Made by a program: the position numbers and the translations under genes. Below are positions 28,073 to 41,490 of a stretch of DNA of 41,490 bases, piece after piece (within the stretch, counting starts at the first letter, position 1; each line of letters opens with the position of its first letter). A model generated the notes under the pieces. The model ran no database searches, was not told the origin of the DNA, and saw nothing but the letters and a program-made list of their open reading frames with translations. Origin of the DNA: Hyphomicrobium sp. (GTDB taxonomy: Bacteria; Pseudomonadota; Alphaproteobacteria; Rhizobiales; Hyphomicrobiaceae); the NCBI GenBank assembly GCA_019748215.1, contig JAIEPV010000004.1:1-41490 (forward strand), given 5' to 3'.

Positions 28073-31000
28073 TCACGAACACCCACTCGTGCTTCCACAC
28101 GTGTCGCACTTCAAACACGTGCCATTCCGAACCATCGTGAAGTTGTGGCATTCGGTGCAGGAGACGCCTTCGTAGCCGCGCAGTTTGGCTTCGGACGCGC
28201 GCTGCTTGTGCAGTTCGGCTTTGGTCAGCACCGGCGCCGCCGTGACGATCGTGCGCTGATAGAGCGTTTCGGTGTCGGCCTTCAACGCGGTGGCGCCGAT
28301 GCTTTGCGGCGCGCCGCCGTGCAGGTCGGTGACGTCCTGCTGCATCTGGCGCATGGCGTCGATGGTGCCGGTCGACGATGCCGTCGACGTCGACGTGACC
28401 TGCGATCCGCCGCGGCTGGCGAGACGCACGACCGGCGCGCCGCGCACAAGCCCCTTCGCCACGTCGCGCTGAGGCAGATCGAGATCGAGCTGGATGTCGG
28501 TGTCGGCATCGGACGAGCCAAGCCCGGTCTCGCCGACGATTTCGCGCGGATCGACATGCGCCAGATCGTGGCGGCCGAGGTACGACACGGCGAGTTCGCG
28601 GAAGATGTAGTCGAGGATCGAAGTGGCGTTCTTGATCGTCTCGTTGCCCTGCACTAGGCCGGCCGGTTCAAAGCGCGTGAAGGTGAATGCCTCGACGTAT
28701 TCTTCGAGCGGCACGCCGTATTGCAGGCCAAGCGAGATGGCGATGGCGAAATTGTTCATCAAGGACCGGAAGGCCGCGCCCTCCTTGTGCATGTCGATGA
28801 AGATTTCGCCGAGATTGCCGTTGTCGTATTCGCCGGTGCGCAGATACACTTTATGCCCGCCGACGCTGGCTTTTTGCGTGTAGCCCTTGCGCCGGCCCGG
28901 CATCTTTTCGCGCTCTTGGCTCTTGATGTATTCGACGCGCTCGACGATGCGCTCGACGATCCGCTCAGTCACGACGGCCGTGCGTGCCGCCATTGCCGGA
29001 TTGGCAAGCAAGGCCTCTGCCGCGGTTTCGTCTGCGCCGTCGTCGTCGCCGAGGACCTGCGAATTCAGCGGCTGCGACAGCTTCGAGCCATCGCGATAGA
29101 GAGCGTTGGCCTTCAGCGCCAGCTTCCACGATAGCATGTACGATTGTTTGCAATCGTCCACTGTAGCGTCGTTGGGCATGTTGATGGTTTTGGAAATCGC
29201 ACCCGAGATGAACGGCTGCGACGCCGCCATCATGCGGATGTGGCTGTCGACGGACAAATAGCGGCGGCCCTTGCGGCCGCACGGGTTGGCGCAATCGAAC
29301 ACCGACAAGTGGTGCTCTTTCAGGTGCGGCGCACCTTCAAGCGTCATGGCGCCGCAAACATGTTCGTTGGCCGCTTCGACATCGCGTTTTGAAAAGCCGA
29401 GATGGGCGAACAGATCGAACGCCGGATCGGCAAGCTTGTCGGCTGGAACTTTGAGTGTGTCGATCAGGAACGCATCGCCCAAGGTCCAGCGGTTGAACAC
29501 GAACTTGATATCGAACGCCGATGCCAAGCCGCTCTCGATTTTTTCCAGCGCTTCGTCGGTGAAGCCGCGGGCTTTGAGCGACGTGTGATTGATGGCGGGC
29601 GATTGGCGCAGCGAGGCGTGACCGACCGCGTAGGCTTCGATCTCGGCAACCTGATGCGGGGCATAGCCGAGCGTGCTCAAGGCTTCCGGAACCGACTGGT
29701 TGATGATCTTGAAATAGCCGCCGCCGGCGAGCTTCTTGAATTTGACGAGCGCGAAGTCAGGTTCGATGCCGGTCGTGTCGCAATCCATGACGAGGCCGAT
29801 GGTGCCGGTCGGCGCGACCACGGTCGATTGGGCGTTGCGATAACCGTAGCGTTCGCCGAGCGACAGCGCCTGATCCCAGACGCGCTTGGCGGCATCGATC
29901 ATGCGCGTGTCGAAGCATGAGGCATGATCGAGCGGCACCGGCGCGACCGAGAGTTTTTCATAGCCCTGGGAGTAACCGTAGGCGGCGCGGCGATGGTTGC
30001 GGATGACGCGCAGCATGTCGCTGGCGTTCGGCGCATAGCCGGGAAACGGGCCGAGCTCGCCAGCCATTTCAGCGCTTGTGGCGTAAGCGACGCCGGTCAT
30101 GATGGCCGAGATGGCCCCGCAAATGGCGCGGCCTTCATCTGAATCATACGAGGTACCAGCCGACATCAGCAGGCCGCCGATATTGGCGAAGCCGAGGCCG
30201 AGCGTGCGATAGCGGTAGCTCAATTCAGCGATCTGGCGTGACGGGAACTGCGCCATCAGCACCGAGATTTCGAGCACGATGGTCCACAGGCGGCAGGCGT
30301 GTTCGTAAGCCTCGATGTCAAACGATTTGTCGTCGCGGCGGAAGCGCAGCAGGTTGAGCGACGCGAGGTTGCACGCGGTGTCATCGAGGAACATATATTC
30401 CGAGCACGGGTTCGAGGCGCGAATTTCGCCTGATTGCGGGCACGTGTGCCAGTCGTTGATGGTGGTGTGGAATTGAATGCCGGGATCGGCCGAAGCCCAG
30501 GCGGCATGACCGATCTGTTCCCACAGATCGCGCGCCTGCAACGTCTTTGTGACTTTGTTGCCGAGGCGTGCAGTGAGGTTCCACGGCTTGTCTTCGACGA
30601 CGGCGTTGAGGAACTCGTCGGTCACGCGCACCGAGTTGTTAGAGTTCTGGCCTGAGACGGTGAGATAGGCTTCGCTATCCCAATCGGTGTCGTAGGTGTC
30701 GAAGGCGATGTCCGTGTAGCCCTGCTTGGCAAATTGGATGACGCGCAGGACGTAGTTTTGCGGCACCAGATCGCGCTTGGCGTCGCGGATCGCCTGCTTG
30801 AGCTTCGGATTTTTCGCAGGATCGAAACAATCGCCGGCGTCGGCTTCACAGTTGACGCAGGCTTTCATCACCGCCTTGAGGCGCTTCTGGCAAATCTTCG
30901 AACCGGTGACCAGGGCGGCGACCTTCTGTTCTTCACGCACCTTCCAGGTAATGTATTCTTCGATATCGGGATGGTCGACATCAACGACCACCATCTTGGC

Positions 31001-31831
31001 GGCGCGCCGCGTCGTGCCACCGGACTTAATGGCGCCAGCCGCGCGATCGCCGATCTTGAGGAAGCTCATCAGGCCGGACGAACGGCCGCCGCCCGAGAGT
31101 TTTTCATTGGCACCGCGCAGGGATGAGAAGTTCGAGCCCGTACCCGAGCCATATTTGAACAAGCGCGCTTCGCGAACCCACAGATCCATGATTCCGCCAT
31201 CACCGACGAGATCATCAGCGACTGACTGAATGAAACAGGCGTGGGGTTGGGGATGTTCGTAGGCCGACGAAGACGAGGTCAGCTGGCCGGTCTGATAGTC
31301 GACATACATGTGTCCCTGGCCAGGACCGTCGATCCCGTAGGCCCAGTGCAAACCGGTGTTGAACCACTGCGGCGAATTCGGTGCCGCCATTTGCATGGCG
31401 AGCATGTAGCGATGCTCATCGAAGAACGCCCGCGCATCGTCTTCGGTTGAAAAGTATCCGCCCTTCCAGCCCCAGTACGTCCACGTGCCGGCGAGACGGT
31501 CGAAGACTTGACGAGCGTCGCTTTCGCCGCCAAAGCGTTCGGCTTCCGGAATCGCATTGAGGGCTGCCTCATCGGGAATCGAGCGCCAAAGCCACGATGG
31601 AATCTGCGTCTCTTCGAATTTTTTCAGGCGGCGCGCGACACCGGCTTTGCGGAAATACTTCTGCGCCAGAATATCAGCGGCGACTTGGCTGAAATGCTCG
31701 GGCACGTCGAAGCCATCGAGGCGGAAAACGACAGACCCATCTGGATTCTTGATTTCGGAAGTCGCGCGCCGGAACGGCATCGTCGCGTAGGGTGATTGTC
31801 CAGCTGTCGTAAAGCGCCGCGTGATCTTCAT
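28073..31831 (-). CDS. nrdJ: Vitamin B12-dependent (class II) ribonucleotide reductase
   Basis: 1252 aa; [42 protein letters not shown], and C-terminal [28 protein letters not shown]. Confidence 0.97.
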   Translation of the reverse strand: MKITRRFTTAGQSPYATMPFRRATSEIKNPDGSVVFRLDGFDVPEHFSQVAADILAQKYFRKAGVARRLKKFEETQIPSWLWRSIPDEAALNAIPEAERFGGESDARQVFDRLAGTWTYWGWKGGYFSTEDDARAFFDEHRYMLAMQMAAPNSPQWFNTGLHWAYGIDGPGQGHMYVDYQTGQLTSSSSAYEHPQPHACFIQSVADDLVGDGGIMDLWVREARLFKYGSGTGSNFSSLRGANEKLSGGGRSSGLMSFLKIGDRAAGAIKSGGTTRRAAKMVVVDVDHPDIEEYITWKVREEQKVAALVTGSKICQKRLKAVMKACVNCEADAGDCFDPAKNPKLKQAIRDAKRDLVPQNYVLRVIQFAKQGYTDIAFDTYDTDWDSEAYLTVSGQNSNNSVRVTDEFLNAVVEDKPWNLTARLGNKVTKTLQARDLWEQIGHAAWASADPGIQFHTTINDWHTCPQSGEIRASNPCSEYMFLDDTACNLASLNLLRFRRDDKSFDIEAYEHACRLWTIVLEISVLMAQFPSRQIAELSYRYRTLGLGFANIGGLLMSAGTSYDSDEGRAICGAISAIMTGVAYATSAEMAGELGPFPGYAPNASDMLRVIRNHRRAAYGYSQGYEKLSVAPVPLDHASCFDTRMIDAAKRVWDQALSLGERYGYRNAQSTVVAPTGTIGLVMDCDTTGIEPDFALVKFKKLAGGGYFKIINQSVPEALSTLGYAPHQVAEIEAYAVGHASLRQSPAINHTSLKARGFTDEALEKIESGLASAFDIKFVFNRWTLGDAFLIDTLKVPADKLADPAFDLFAHLGFSKRDVEAANEHVCGAMTLEGAPHLKEHHLSVFDCANPCGRKGRRYLSVDSHIRMMAASQPFISGAISKTINMPNDATVDDCKQSYMLSWKLALKANALYRDGSKLSQPLNSQVLGDDDGADETAAEALLANPAMAARTAVVTERIVERIVERVEYIKSQEREKMPGRRKGYTQKASVGGHKVYLRTGEYDNGNLGEIFIDMHKEGAAFRSLMNNFAIAISLGLQYGVPLEEYVEAFTFTRFEPAGLVQGNETIKNATSILDYIFRELAVSYLGRHDLAHVDPREIVGETGLGSSDADTDIQLDLDLPQRDVAKGLVRGAPVVRLASRGGSQVTSTSTASSTGTIDAMRQMQQDVTDLHGGAPQSIGATALKADTETLYQRTIVTAAPVLTKAELHKQRASEAKLRGYEGVSCTECHNFTMVRNGTCLKCDTCGSTSGCS

Positions 31832-32211
31832 AAGTGTCGTGCCCCCAATGTGCGGAGGTCTCAGTACGAGTTACAAGTCAAAGACCCGAATAAATGTCAT
31901 CTCGAATGGCTGGCGCTTCTCCGTCTGTCATCCGCCAGCATTGATGGTCGCCCCGAGCGCCCCCGCGCGTCGATGGTGCCGTGAAAACGCGTGCTTGCTG
32001 ACGAACTGACCGAAGGACGAGCGACAAACGCACCACAGCGTGGACTAGCGAATGGCCAGCCAGAGCTGCGTCATCGAGCCAGGCGAAAGCCGCGAAACGG
32101 CCGACCGGACCGACTGATCTGGCACGATTTTCCCGCAAAGGATCAACTTGCCGAGCGTCGCATTCTCATCGCAAAAAGCTATGACGATTCGAGTCCGCCG
32201 TCATGTAAAAA

Positions 32212-32258
32212 TTGGCATATATTGTGGTGGCAGAAGCAACCGACACAAGATGTAGTGG
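32212..32258. promoter_or_regulatory. Putative tandem NrdR boxes upstream of nrdJ
   Basis: ttggcatatattgtgg (32212-32227) and acacaagatgtagtgg (32243-32258), 31 bp apart. Compared with acaCwAtATaTwGtgt, I count 10/16 and 13/16 matches. Confidence 0.55.
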
Positions 32259-32517
32259 TGTTAGCAACTTGTGGGTGAGATGCGCCGGAGGCCCTGCAAT
32301 CGCGGCATTGGCAGCAATTCAAGAGCTTCACGGGGCCTGTTGGCAAGCCGTGGACGGCGCTGTTTCGCCAAGCCCCTGAGCATAACGTAATGCGATTCCG
32401 CACCATAAGTGTTGCCGGCTCGCACCGGTGTGCGCACTCTGAGGTCGCCGCTGGACAAAACGCGGGTAGACCGCTTAATCGAAACCTTCCCGATCAGGCG
32501 AAAAGGTGTGTCGACGA

Positions 32518-32916
32518 ATGAGCTTGTTCAGTGAAATCTTCAGCTGGTGGGGTGGCAACACCTGGGGCACGCGCCTTTTTACCTGGCGCAAAGGCAAGCT
32601 GGTCGGCGAGGACGGGTACGGCAACCAATATTACACCCAAACCAAAGGTGTCGGGCCGCTGGGCGTGCCGTCGCGCTGGGTCATCTACCGCGATATGTCC
32701 GAGCCGACGCAAGTGCCGCCGGAATGGCACGGCTGGCTGCATCACACCGTCGATACGCTGCCAACGGATGAGCGTTACCAGGCTAAACCATGGCAGCGGC
32801 CGCACCAGATGAACATGACCGGGACTTCGGCGGCCTATCGGCCCCAGGGCTCCATTCTCGGCGATGGCGTCAGAGCAAAATCCAGTGCCGACTACAAGCC
32901 ATGGACGCCGAACTGA
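32518..32916 (+). CDS. NADH:ubiquinone oxidoreductase NDUFA12-family subunit
   Basis: WWGGNTWGTRLFTWRKGKLVGEDGYGNQYYTQ...RRWVIYRD-like segment, PPEWHGWLHH, Y-KPW; NDUFA12/B17.2 pattern. Confidence 0.94.
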   Translation: MSLFSEIFSWWGGNTWGTRLFTWRKGKLVGEDGYGNQYYTQTKGVGPLGVPSRWVIYRDMSEPTQVPPEWHGWLHHTVDTLPTDERYQAKPWQRPHQMNMTGTSAAYRPQGSILGDGVRAKSSADYKPWTPN

Positions 32917-33076
32917 TATCTCCATGGGTGAGGTTTGCCGCAGCACTTGCTTGAGCTAGACCAAGCTGGCCATGGTAGTGACACGTTTGCTGGTGAACGA
33001 GGTGGCGCTCTGCCGGATGCGCGTCGCCTGATTGCCATCGCCACTCCCGCCGGGCATGAGTTGAATTGGAGCCGAT

Positions 33077-33616
33077 TTGACGAAAGTTGTCACAGTCCTC
33101 AGTCCCGTGGCGCGTCTGATTTTCGTGCTCGTCGCAACGATTGCGCCTTGGCTTGGCGTGGGTCCGGCTCGCGCCGAGCGGATCGAAAATCAGGTCGCAA
33201 TTTTTTCCGCACTCGACAAGGTTACGGCGCGAATCTCAAAATTCGAAGTTGAACTCGGCAAATCCGCGACCTTCGGCGCGCTCAAGGTCACGCCGCGCGT
33301 TTGCTTTTCGCGCCCGCCGACGGAGCAGCCAAAAACGTCGACCTTTGTCGAGGTCGATGAATTGCAACTCGACGGCAAAGAGGCGCGGGTCTTCACCGGC
33401 TGGATGTTTGCCGAAAGTCCGGGTTTGTATGGCGTTGAGCATCCAACCGTCGACGTCTGGCTGACCGAATGTCAAAACCCGAAGACGACGACGGCTCAGA
33501 AAGTGCCGGAAGCCGTGCGCGCGGAAGGCGAGGCGCCTGCCGCAGCGGACGGTACAGGCGTTGCGACAGAACAAGGCCCCGTCGACCAGGAGCCACGACG
33601 CCGGGTGCGGCGTTGA
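33077..33616 (+). CDS. DUF2155 domain-containing exported protein
   Basis: Signal peptide, then AIFSALDKVTARISKFEVELGKSATFGALKVTPRVCFSRPPTEQPKTSTFVEVDE...RVFTGWMFAESPGLYGVEHPTVDVWLTEC. Confidence 0.92.
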   Translation: MTKVVTVLSPVARLIFVLVATIAPWLGVGPARAERIENQVAIFSALDKVTARISKFEVELGKSATFGALKVTPRVCFSRPPTEQPKTSTFVEVDELQLDGKEARVFTGWMFAESPGLYGVEHPTVDVWLTECQNPKTTTAQKVPEAVRAEGEAPAAADGTGVATEQGPVDQEPRRRVRR

Positions 33617-33663
33617 TCGTCTAGGGTCTGTCAGCATCTAGCGGATGGATGGACAAACCCAAG

Positions 33664-36442
<2,779 letters not shown>

Positions 36443-36724
36443 CGTCCCTCCTTAGATTACATGCTGAAAGCTGGTTCCAGTCACGCCCCGACCCCAATTC
36501 TAATGCGCAAAAATCCTGGAAGTTCCGACGAGGCGCGGTGGGTGTGTGATAGGCGCAAAAGCCGTGACATCACTGCGCCAACATCTACGAATCGCGCGAC
36601 GTAGATTGTGTCTTTCAGTTCAGCGCAAATTGTGGCGGCACAGCCGCATTTACGCCATATGTTCGCAGCGCTCAGGCTTGCCTTGCGCCCGGTGCTTTTC
36701 AGGAGCGGTAAAATTTTGGCCGAT

Positions 36725-37852
36725 ATGACCCCATCCACGTCAGCACGTCATCGCGCAGTTGATAGTCCATCCGCGCCCGAGTTTGCGAAAGTCATCAGCG
36801 AGCAGCGCGGCGCGGTGCATGCCTTGACGCTCAACCGGCCGAGCGCACTCAACGCCTTCGACGACGAGATGCGCCAAATTATTGCGGATGCCATCCCAGC
36901 GATTGCACGCAACCCCGATGTTTACGTCGTCGTGCTCAAATCGGCGAGCCCTAAAGCCTTTTGCGCTGGCGGCGATGTGCGCGTCCTGACACAGACGGCT
37001 GCCACGGACCTCGCGCGCGTCAAACGGTATTTTCGCTCCGAATACGCCTTGAATTGGCTGCTCGAATGTTTCTCCAAACCCACAGTTTCGCTGATCGATG
37101 GCATATGCATCGGGTCGGGCGCCGGTTTAAGCTGCTACAACACGCATCGCGTGGCCGGAGACGGTTACCGCTTTTCGATGCCTGAAGCGTCGATCGGACT
37201 GTTCCCCGATGTCGGCGTTGCGCATGTGCTGGCGCGGATGCAGTGGCCAATGGGACTTTATCTCGGCTTGACGGGCCGCATCGTCGAACGGGCAGACGCG
37301 AACTGGCTGGGCCTTGCCACCCATTGTATTGGCTCGGCGGCTTTCGAGACGATCGTCGAGCGGCTGTCGGATGCCCAGCCGATCGATCCGCTGCTGGATA
37401 GCCTGCATCGCGACCCGCCGGCTGGGCCACTGCAAAACGAAGCCGAAATGATCGGGGAATTTTTTTCCGGCAATACGCTTAGCGAGATTTTCCGCAAACT
37501 TGAAACCGCGTCCGGCGCGGTTCGCTCATTCGCGGAAAAGACGCTTGCCGATTTGAAGACCAAATCGCCCCTATCACTCGCGATTACGGATCGGCATATC
37601 CGAATGGCGCGACACATGGATTTGCGCGAAACGCTTGTTCAGGATTACCGGTTAGCAGTGAGGTGTCTTGAAGATCGCGATTTCTATGAAGGGGTGCGGG
37701 CGGTGCTGATCGATAAAGATCGTTACCCGCAATGGTCGCCTGGAGCGCTCGCCGACATCACGGAAACAATGATCGACCGCTACTTTAGCTCGCTTGGCGA
37801 CGATGATCTCACCTTGCCAACGCGCGTCGAAATGCAGGCGGCGCGCGTGTAG
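36725..37852 (+). CDS. Enoyl-CoA hydratase/isomerase family protein (3-hydroxyisobutyryl-CoA hydrolase-like)
   Basis: ALTLNRPSALNAFDDEMRQII...KAFCAGGDVRVL...GICIGSGAGLSCYNTHRVAGDGYRFSMPEASIGLFPDVG; C-terminal HIBCH_C-like region. Confidence 0.9.
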   Translation: MTPSTSARHRAVDSPSAPEFAKVISEQRGAVHALTLNRPSALNAFDDEMRQIIADAIPAIARNPDVYVVVLKSASPKAFCAGGDVRVLTQTAATDLARVKRYFRSEYALNWLLECFSKPTVSLIDGICIGSGAGLSCYNTHRVAGDGYRFSMPEASIGLFPDVGVAHVLARMQWPMGLYLGLTGRIVERADANWLGLATHCIGSAAFETIVERLSDAQPIDPLLDSLHRDPPAGPLQNEAEMIGEFFSGNTLSEIFRKLETASGAVRSFAEKTLADLKTKSPLSLAITDRHIRMARHMDLRETLVQDYRLAVRCLEDRDFYEGVRAVLIDKDRYPQWSPGALADITETMIDRYFSSLGDDDLTLPTRVEMQAARV

Positions 37853-38080
37853 CTATCGGAACGCGGTCCAAGTCGATCAAAAGCGCCATATTGAATTAAC
37901 CCGCTGTTGTCCAACATCAGGGTTAGGCCTCGAAGACAGTTAAAAATTCGTTTTAAAACACCCTCGGAACTATTCTTTTACTATGTCTATTTAGCCGACA
38001 TTTATGGATGTGGGTTATCTATCGCTACAACCCGGAATAATCGGGATGCGTCAATACAGGTAACAGGCAGGGTAAGTTTC

Positions 38081-38590
38081 ATGGGTGTCGCATTGGACGT
38101 GGCGCGTCATCGCGCTCCGGTGCAGGACGATAGTTTTCGCACCGAATATTTGCAGGCACTGCGCTTGATCGAGCGTCTGCATCGTTTGCTTCTCGACGTC
38201 ATCAAGGACGAATTCGATCGCCAAGGTGGCGCCGAGATCAACAGTGTGCAAGCGCTGCTGCTCTACAACATCGGCGAAGGCGAGTTGACGGCCGGCGAGC
38301 TCAAAACGCGCGGTTATTATCTCGGCTCGAACGTCTCCTACAACTTGAAGAAGCTCGTCGACATGGGCTTCATCCATTACAAGCGGTCCGATGTCGACCG
38401 CCGCTCGGTGCGCGTCAGCCTTACGCAAAAAGGCCTCGACGCGTGCGAAATCGTCCACAAGCTCTATCACCGCCAACTCGGCTCGGTGCAGGCCGTCGGC
38501 GAGATCTCGAATGACGACGTCAAAGGTTTGAACAAAGCGCTGGTTCGCCTCGAGCGCTTCTGGTCCGACCAGATCCGCTATCGGCTCTAA
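38081..38590 (+). CDS. ldtR: MarR-type winged-helix regulator of the LdtR family
   Basis: EYLQALRLIERLHRLLLDVIKDEFDRQGGAEINSVQALLLYNIGEGELTAGELKTRGYYLGSNVSYNLKKLVDMGFIHY; followed by an L,D-transpeptidase gene as in known ldtR loci. Confidence 0.88.
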   Translation: MGVALDVARHRAPVQDDSFRTEYLQALRLIERLHRLLLDVIKDEFDRQGGAEINSVQALLLYNIGEGELTAGELKTRGYYLGSNVSYNLKKLVDMGFIHYKRSDVDRRSVRVSLTQKGLDACEIVHKLYHRQLGSVQAVGEISNDDVKGLNKALVRLERFWSDQIRYRL

Positions 38591-38630
38591 TCGATCTCGT
38601 CCGGCAACGGATGGGCGCCGCATAACGTCG

Positions 38631-38670
38631 AGAAAAAGCCGCCGGCCCCGCGCCGTGCGGCTTTTTCTTT
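38631..38670 (+). terminator. Rho-independent terminator after ldtR
   Basis: agaaaaagccgc (38631-38642) / gcggctttttct (38657-38668), a perfect 12-bp stem ending in a T-rich tract. Confidence 0.85.
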
Positions 38671-38927
38671 GCCGGCTCGTCGGTTGCTTGCTGCTTGGGG
38701 GGGGAGGGGCGCTATGTGGCGGGCGTAGCAGCCCCCGGCCCATCTGTGGCCGCCGGGCCTCTGGCCGGCAATATCGGCCGCGGTGGGGAGCACAGCCGTC
38801 GCGGTGCGGTGTTTTCACGACTACACTCCAGCGCGGTTACAATTTTGTTTACGTTTTTGGCCGAGCGCTGGTCTAAGAGACGAGTGATTTCTGGCGCTCC
38901 GACGCGGGCGGCGGAAATCCGATCTGA

Positions 38928-38958
38928 CTGACATTACAGATCTGCCTGACATTACAGA
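38928..38958. repeat. Two direct copies of CTGACATTACAGA, 18-bp period
   Basis: ctgacattacaga at 38928-38940 and at 38946-38958, immediately upstream of the L,D-transpeptidase start. Confidence 0.9.
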
Positions 38959-38980
38959 GATGTGCGACACGAGGCGGACG

Positions 38981-40339
38981 ATGACGATCGGGGCGACGGC
39001 GATGGGTCGGGCAAAGCAGAGATTTGAGATCATGGGGACCGCCGCGGCCACGATCATCCGCTGCGCAATCGCGGCAGTCGTCTTGCTGGCGGCACCGGGA
39101 ATTGTTTCGCTGGCCCGCGCCGACGACCCGATGAACCTGTTCCAGTTCGGCCCCGTCGGCAGGGGGCCAGGCGGCGGCAGTGAAAGCTACGACCGCGACT
39201 TCGTGCGCGAGTGGGAATCGAACCCGCCAAAGGGTTACGCGACGCTGTCCAGAGCCAATATCGACGCCACCAAAGCCGCCGTCGCCCGCTACTCCGCGAT
39301 GGTGCAAGCTGGCGGGTGGGCGGCGCTCCCAGAGCCACAGAAGCGCGATGGGCAATGGGATTTGCTTCAGGCCGGAAGTCGTGACCCGGCGGTGCGGCTG
39401 CTTCGAGCCCGCCTCACCATGTCGGGCGAGTTGAAAGACGGTGATGCGACTGCAGACTATTTCGACTACGAGCTCGAAAAAGCTGTAAAGCGCTTTCAAG
39501 CGTCGAACGGGCTGACCCCGACCGGTATTGTCGATAAGCGCACAGTCGTGGCGTTGAACGTCCCGGCCGACGCGCGCCTCAAGCAGCTCAAGGCGAATGT
39601 CACGCGGTTGCAGCAGTTGGTCCCCGCGACGGCCAAGAAATACGTCATGGTCAACATTCCGTCGGCCCACATAGAGGCCGTCGAAAACGGGCAGATCGTG
39701 GCGCGCTATGCCGGTGTCGTCGGCAAGATCGACCGGCCGACGCCGCTGCTATTGTCGAGCATCACCGATTTGAACTTCAACCCGATCTGGCGGTTGCCGC
39801 CGACCGTCATTTCGGAAGACCTCATCCCGCGCGGGCGCGAGATGCAGTCAAAGGGCCAGGACGTTTTGGCGAAATTCCACATCGATGCCTACGATGGTGC
39901 CGGCAGGAAGATGACGACGAGTGCCGTCAACTGGCAGAAAGTTTCGCCCGGCACGTACACCTACAGCCAGCAGCCGGGAAAAGAAAACCCGCTCGGTTTC
40001 CTGAAAATCAACTTCGACAGTGCGCACTCGGTCTACATGCACGATACGCCATCCGACCGCATCTTCGGGCGAAACTTCCGCTCGGCGAGTTCAGGCTGCA
40101 TTCGTGTGCACAATATCGAACATCTGGCAGTGTGGCTTCTCGGTGATCAGGGTGGATGGAACAGCGACCGCATCGCCAAGATGAAGGCAAATGGCGAGCG
40201 TCTCGACGTGCGCCTGAAAAAGCCGGTGCAATTGCATTTCGTGTATATTACCGCCTGGGCGACCGAAGACGGCGTCGTACAATTCCGTCGCGATCTCTAT
40301 CAGCGTGACGGAGTCGGCGCGGTGGCGGCGACGTATTAG
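38981..40339 (+). CDS. L,D-transpeptidase (YkuD domain) with peptidoglycan-binding domain
   Basis: PG-binding segment LEKAVKRFQASNGLTPTGIVDKRTVVALN; catalytic YMHDTPSDRIFGRNFRSASSGCIRVHN. ATG 38981 with GAGG upstream is preferred over ATG 38960. Confidence 0.93.
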   Translation: MTIGATAMGRAKQRFEIMGTAAATIIRCAIAAVVLLAAPGIVSLARADDPMNLFQFGPVGRGPGGGSESYDRDFVREWESNPPKGYATLSRANIDATKAAVARYSAMVQAGGWAALPEPQKRDGQWDLLQAGSRDPAVRLLRARLTMSGELKDGDATADYFDYELEKAVKRFQASNGLTPTGIVDKRTVVALNVPADARLKQLKANVTRLQQLVPATAKKYVMVNIPSAHIEAVENGQIVARYAGVVGKIDRPTPLLLSSITDLNFNPIWRLPPTVISEDLIPRGREMQSKGQDVLAKFHIDAYDGAGRKMTTSAVNWQKVSPGTYTYSQQPGKENPLGFLKINFDSAHSVYMHDTPSDRIFGRNFRSASSGCIRVHNIEHLAVWLLGDQGGWNSDRIAKMKANGERLDVRLKKPVQLHFVYITAWATEDGVVQFRRDLYQRDGVGAVAATY

Positions 40340-40792
40340 AACTCGTCTGCGATCGACGGCTCAGCTCAGGGGTGTTGCGAGCCTTTCGACCAACGACAAG
40401 GCTCAAGGGTGCGCTGCGCCGCGCAACCACACTTATGCAGCAACGTCTCGTTGTACCCTATGAACCTGCCTTCAAAAATGGCATAGGCTCGTTCGAGCGG
40501 CCCGGCGGTCACGCCAAGTTTCGGGCAATGCTTCTGGCCAAGCCAAAGTCTCGATCGCGATATAAGACCGGCAGACCGGCTGGGTTGCTGTCGTGGTAAA
40601 AAACGTCTCGAAATCACCACGAACCGATGGCACGCCGTTTCCGTTACATATGTTCGAGCACGTCTAAGACGGGTGTCGCACGTGGCGGCGCCAACGCGAC
40701 GAAACGGCACTGGCAGCAGCGCCGAAGTCGAGCGATAACGGTCGCGAAAAAAAAAGCGTCGCAAGAGCGCCCCGGGAGTGAAAAGTCGTTTC

Positions 40793-41490
40793 ATGACCTA
40801 CGATAAGATACTAGGCGAAGCGGTCGACTCGGTAAAACGCGAGGGCCGCTATCGCATCTTTGCCGACGTGAAGCGCCGGCGTGGCGCATATCCCAAAGCT
40901 GATGTTTACCGCGACGCAACCTCGCGGCCAATCACGGTGTGGTGCTCGAACGATTATCTCGGCATGGGCCAGCACGCGAGCGTCATTGCGGCCATGCATG
41001 AAGCGATCGATCGGGTTGGCGCCGGATCGGGCGGCACCCGAAATATTTCGGGCACCACGCATTATCACGTCGAACTTGAAAACGAGATCGCCGATCTTCA
41101 CCGCAAGGATGCAGCACTTCTATTCACGTCGGCTTACGTCGCCAACGAAGCCGCACTTTCTACGCTCGTGCAACTGCTGCCCGGATGCGTTGTCTTCTCG
41201 GACGAAAAAAATCACGCGTCGATGATTGCCGGCATCCGCAACGGTCGCGGGCCGAAGCAGATTTTCCTGCACAACGATATCGGCGATCTCGAAGCGAAGT
41301 TGAAAAGCGTGCCTGTCGGCGTGCCCAAGATTATCGCCTTCGAAAGCGTATATTCGATGGATGGCCACGTCGCCCCTATCGCCGCGATTTGTGATCTCGC
41401 AAAAAAATACAACGCACTGACGTATCTCGACGAGGTGCATGCGGTCGGTCTTTACGGTCCGCGCGGCGGCGGCATCGCAGAGCGCGATGG
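40793..41490 (+). CDS. hemA: 5-aminolevulinate synthase (3' truncated by window edge)
   Basis: ATG 40793: [41 protein letters not shown]...[48 protein letters not shown]...[22 protein letters not shown]; open to the end. Confidence 0.96.
   Translation, partial: MTYDKILGEAVDSVKREGRYRIFADVKRRRGAYPKADVYRDATSRPITVWCSNDYLGMGQHASVIAAMHEAIDRVGAGSGGTRNISGTTHYHVELENEIADLHRKDAALLFTSAYVANEAALSTLVQLLPGCVVFSDEKNHASMIAGIRNGRGPKQIFLHNDIGDLEAKLKSVPVGVPKIIAFESVYSMDGHVAPIAAICDLAKKYNALTYLDEVHAVGLYGPRGGGIAERD

Noticed and set aside
28145-31795. Many plus-strand ORFs opposite nrdJ
   Set aside because: Antisense shadow ORFs caused by high-GC codon usage; none resembles a known family.
31832-32211. Cobalamin riboswitch in front of nrdJ
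   Set aside because: Read on the minus strand, I found no GCCACTG B12-box or other recognisable conserved core. A covariance search would be needed to exclude it fully.
40366-40794. 142-aa minus-strand ORF between the L,D-transpeptidase and hemA
   Set aside because: Arg/Leu-rich composition with no recognisable family, and it overlaps the hemA start; probably chance.

Overview
The window is a 41.5-kb chromosomal segment from an alphaproteobacterium. Hyphomicrobiales is my inference from NDUFA12, DUF2155, LdtR, the C4-type hemA and the repeat types. Most of it is ordinary coding DNA:
- a DUF1499 fragment, an MBL-fold hydrolase and tRNA-Pro(CGG)
- rfbA, rfbB and rfbC, with rfbD 13.5 kb away on the other strand
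- ada, egtB-egtD and DUF427
- a five-gene membrane redox operon built around a fused ferric-reductase-TM/Rieske protein
- AraC, LysR and OhrR-type regulators
- exported MsrA and MsrB, SfsA, a creatininase-family protein, a CinA-type domain and an RlpA-like protein
- DUF1345, a small GIY-YIG nuclease, class II RNR (nrdJ), NDUFA12 and DUF2155
- hemB, an extensin-like protein, an enoyl-CoA hydratase/HIBCH-like protein, ldtR plus an L,D-transpeptidase, and a truncated hemA

The most interesting signals are: (1) three ~182-bp nested-palindrome repeats with 12-bp terminal inverted repeats, two of which tightly bracket the GIY-YIG nuclease gene; (2) two NrdR-box-like sites centred 31 bp apart, about 0.4 kb upstream of nrdJ; (3) the uncharacterised redox operon at 10.2-12.75 kb; (4) a hairpin-dense inverted-repeat region at 24.8-25.35 kb next to a NepR-like small ORF. 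All calls come from reading the sequence; no searches were run.
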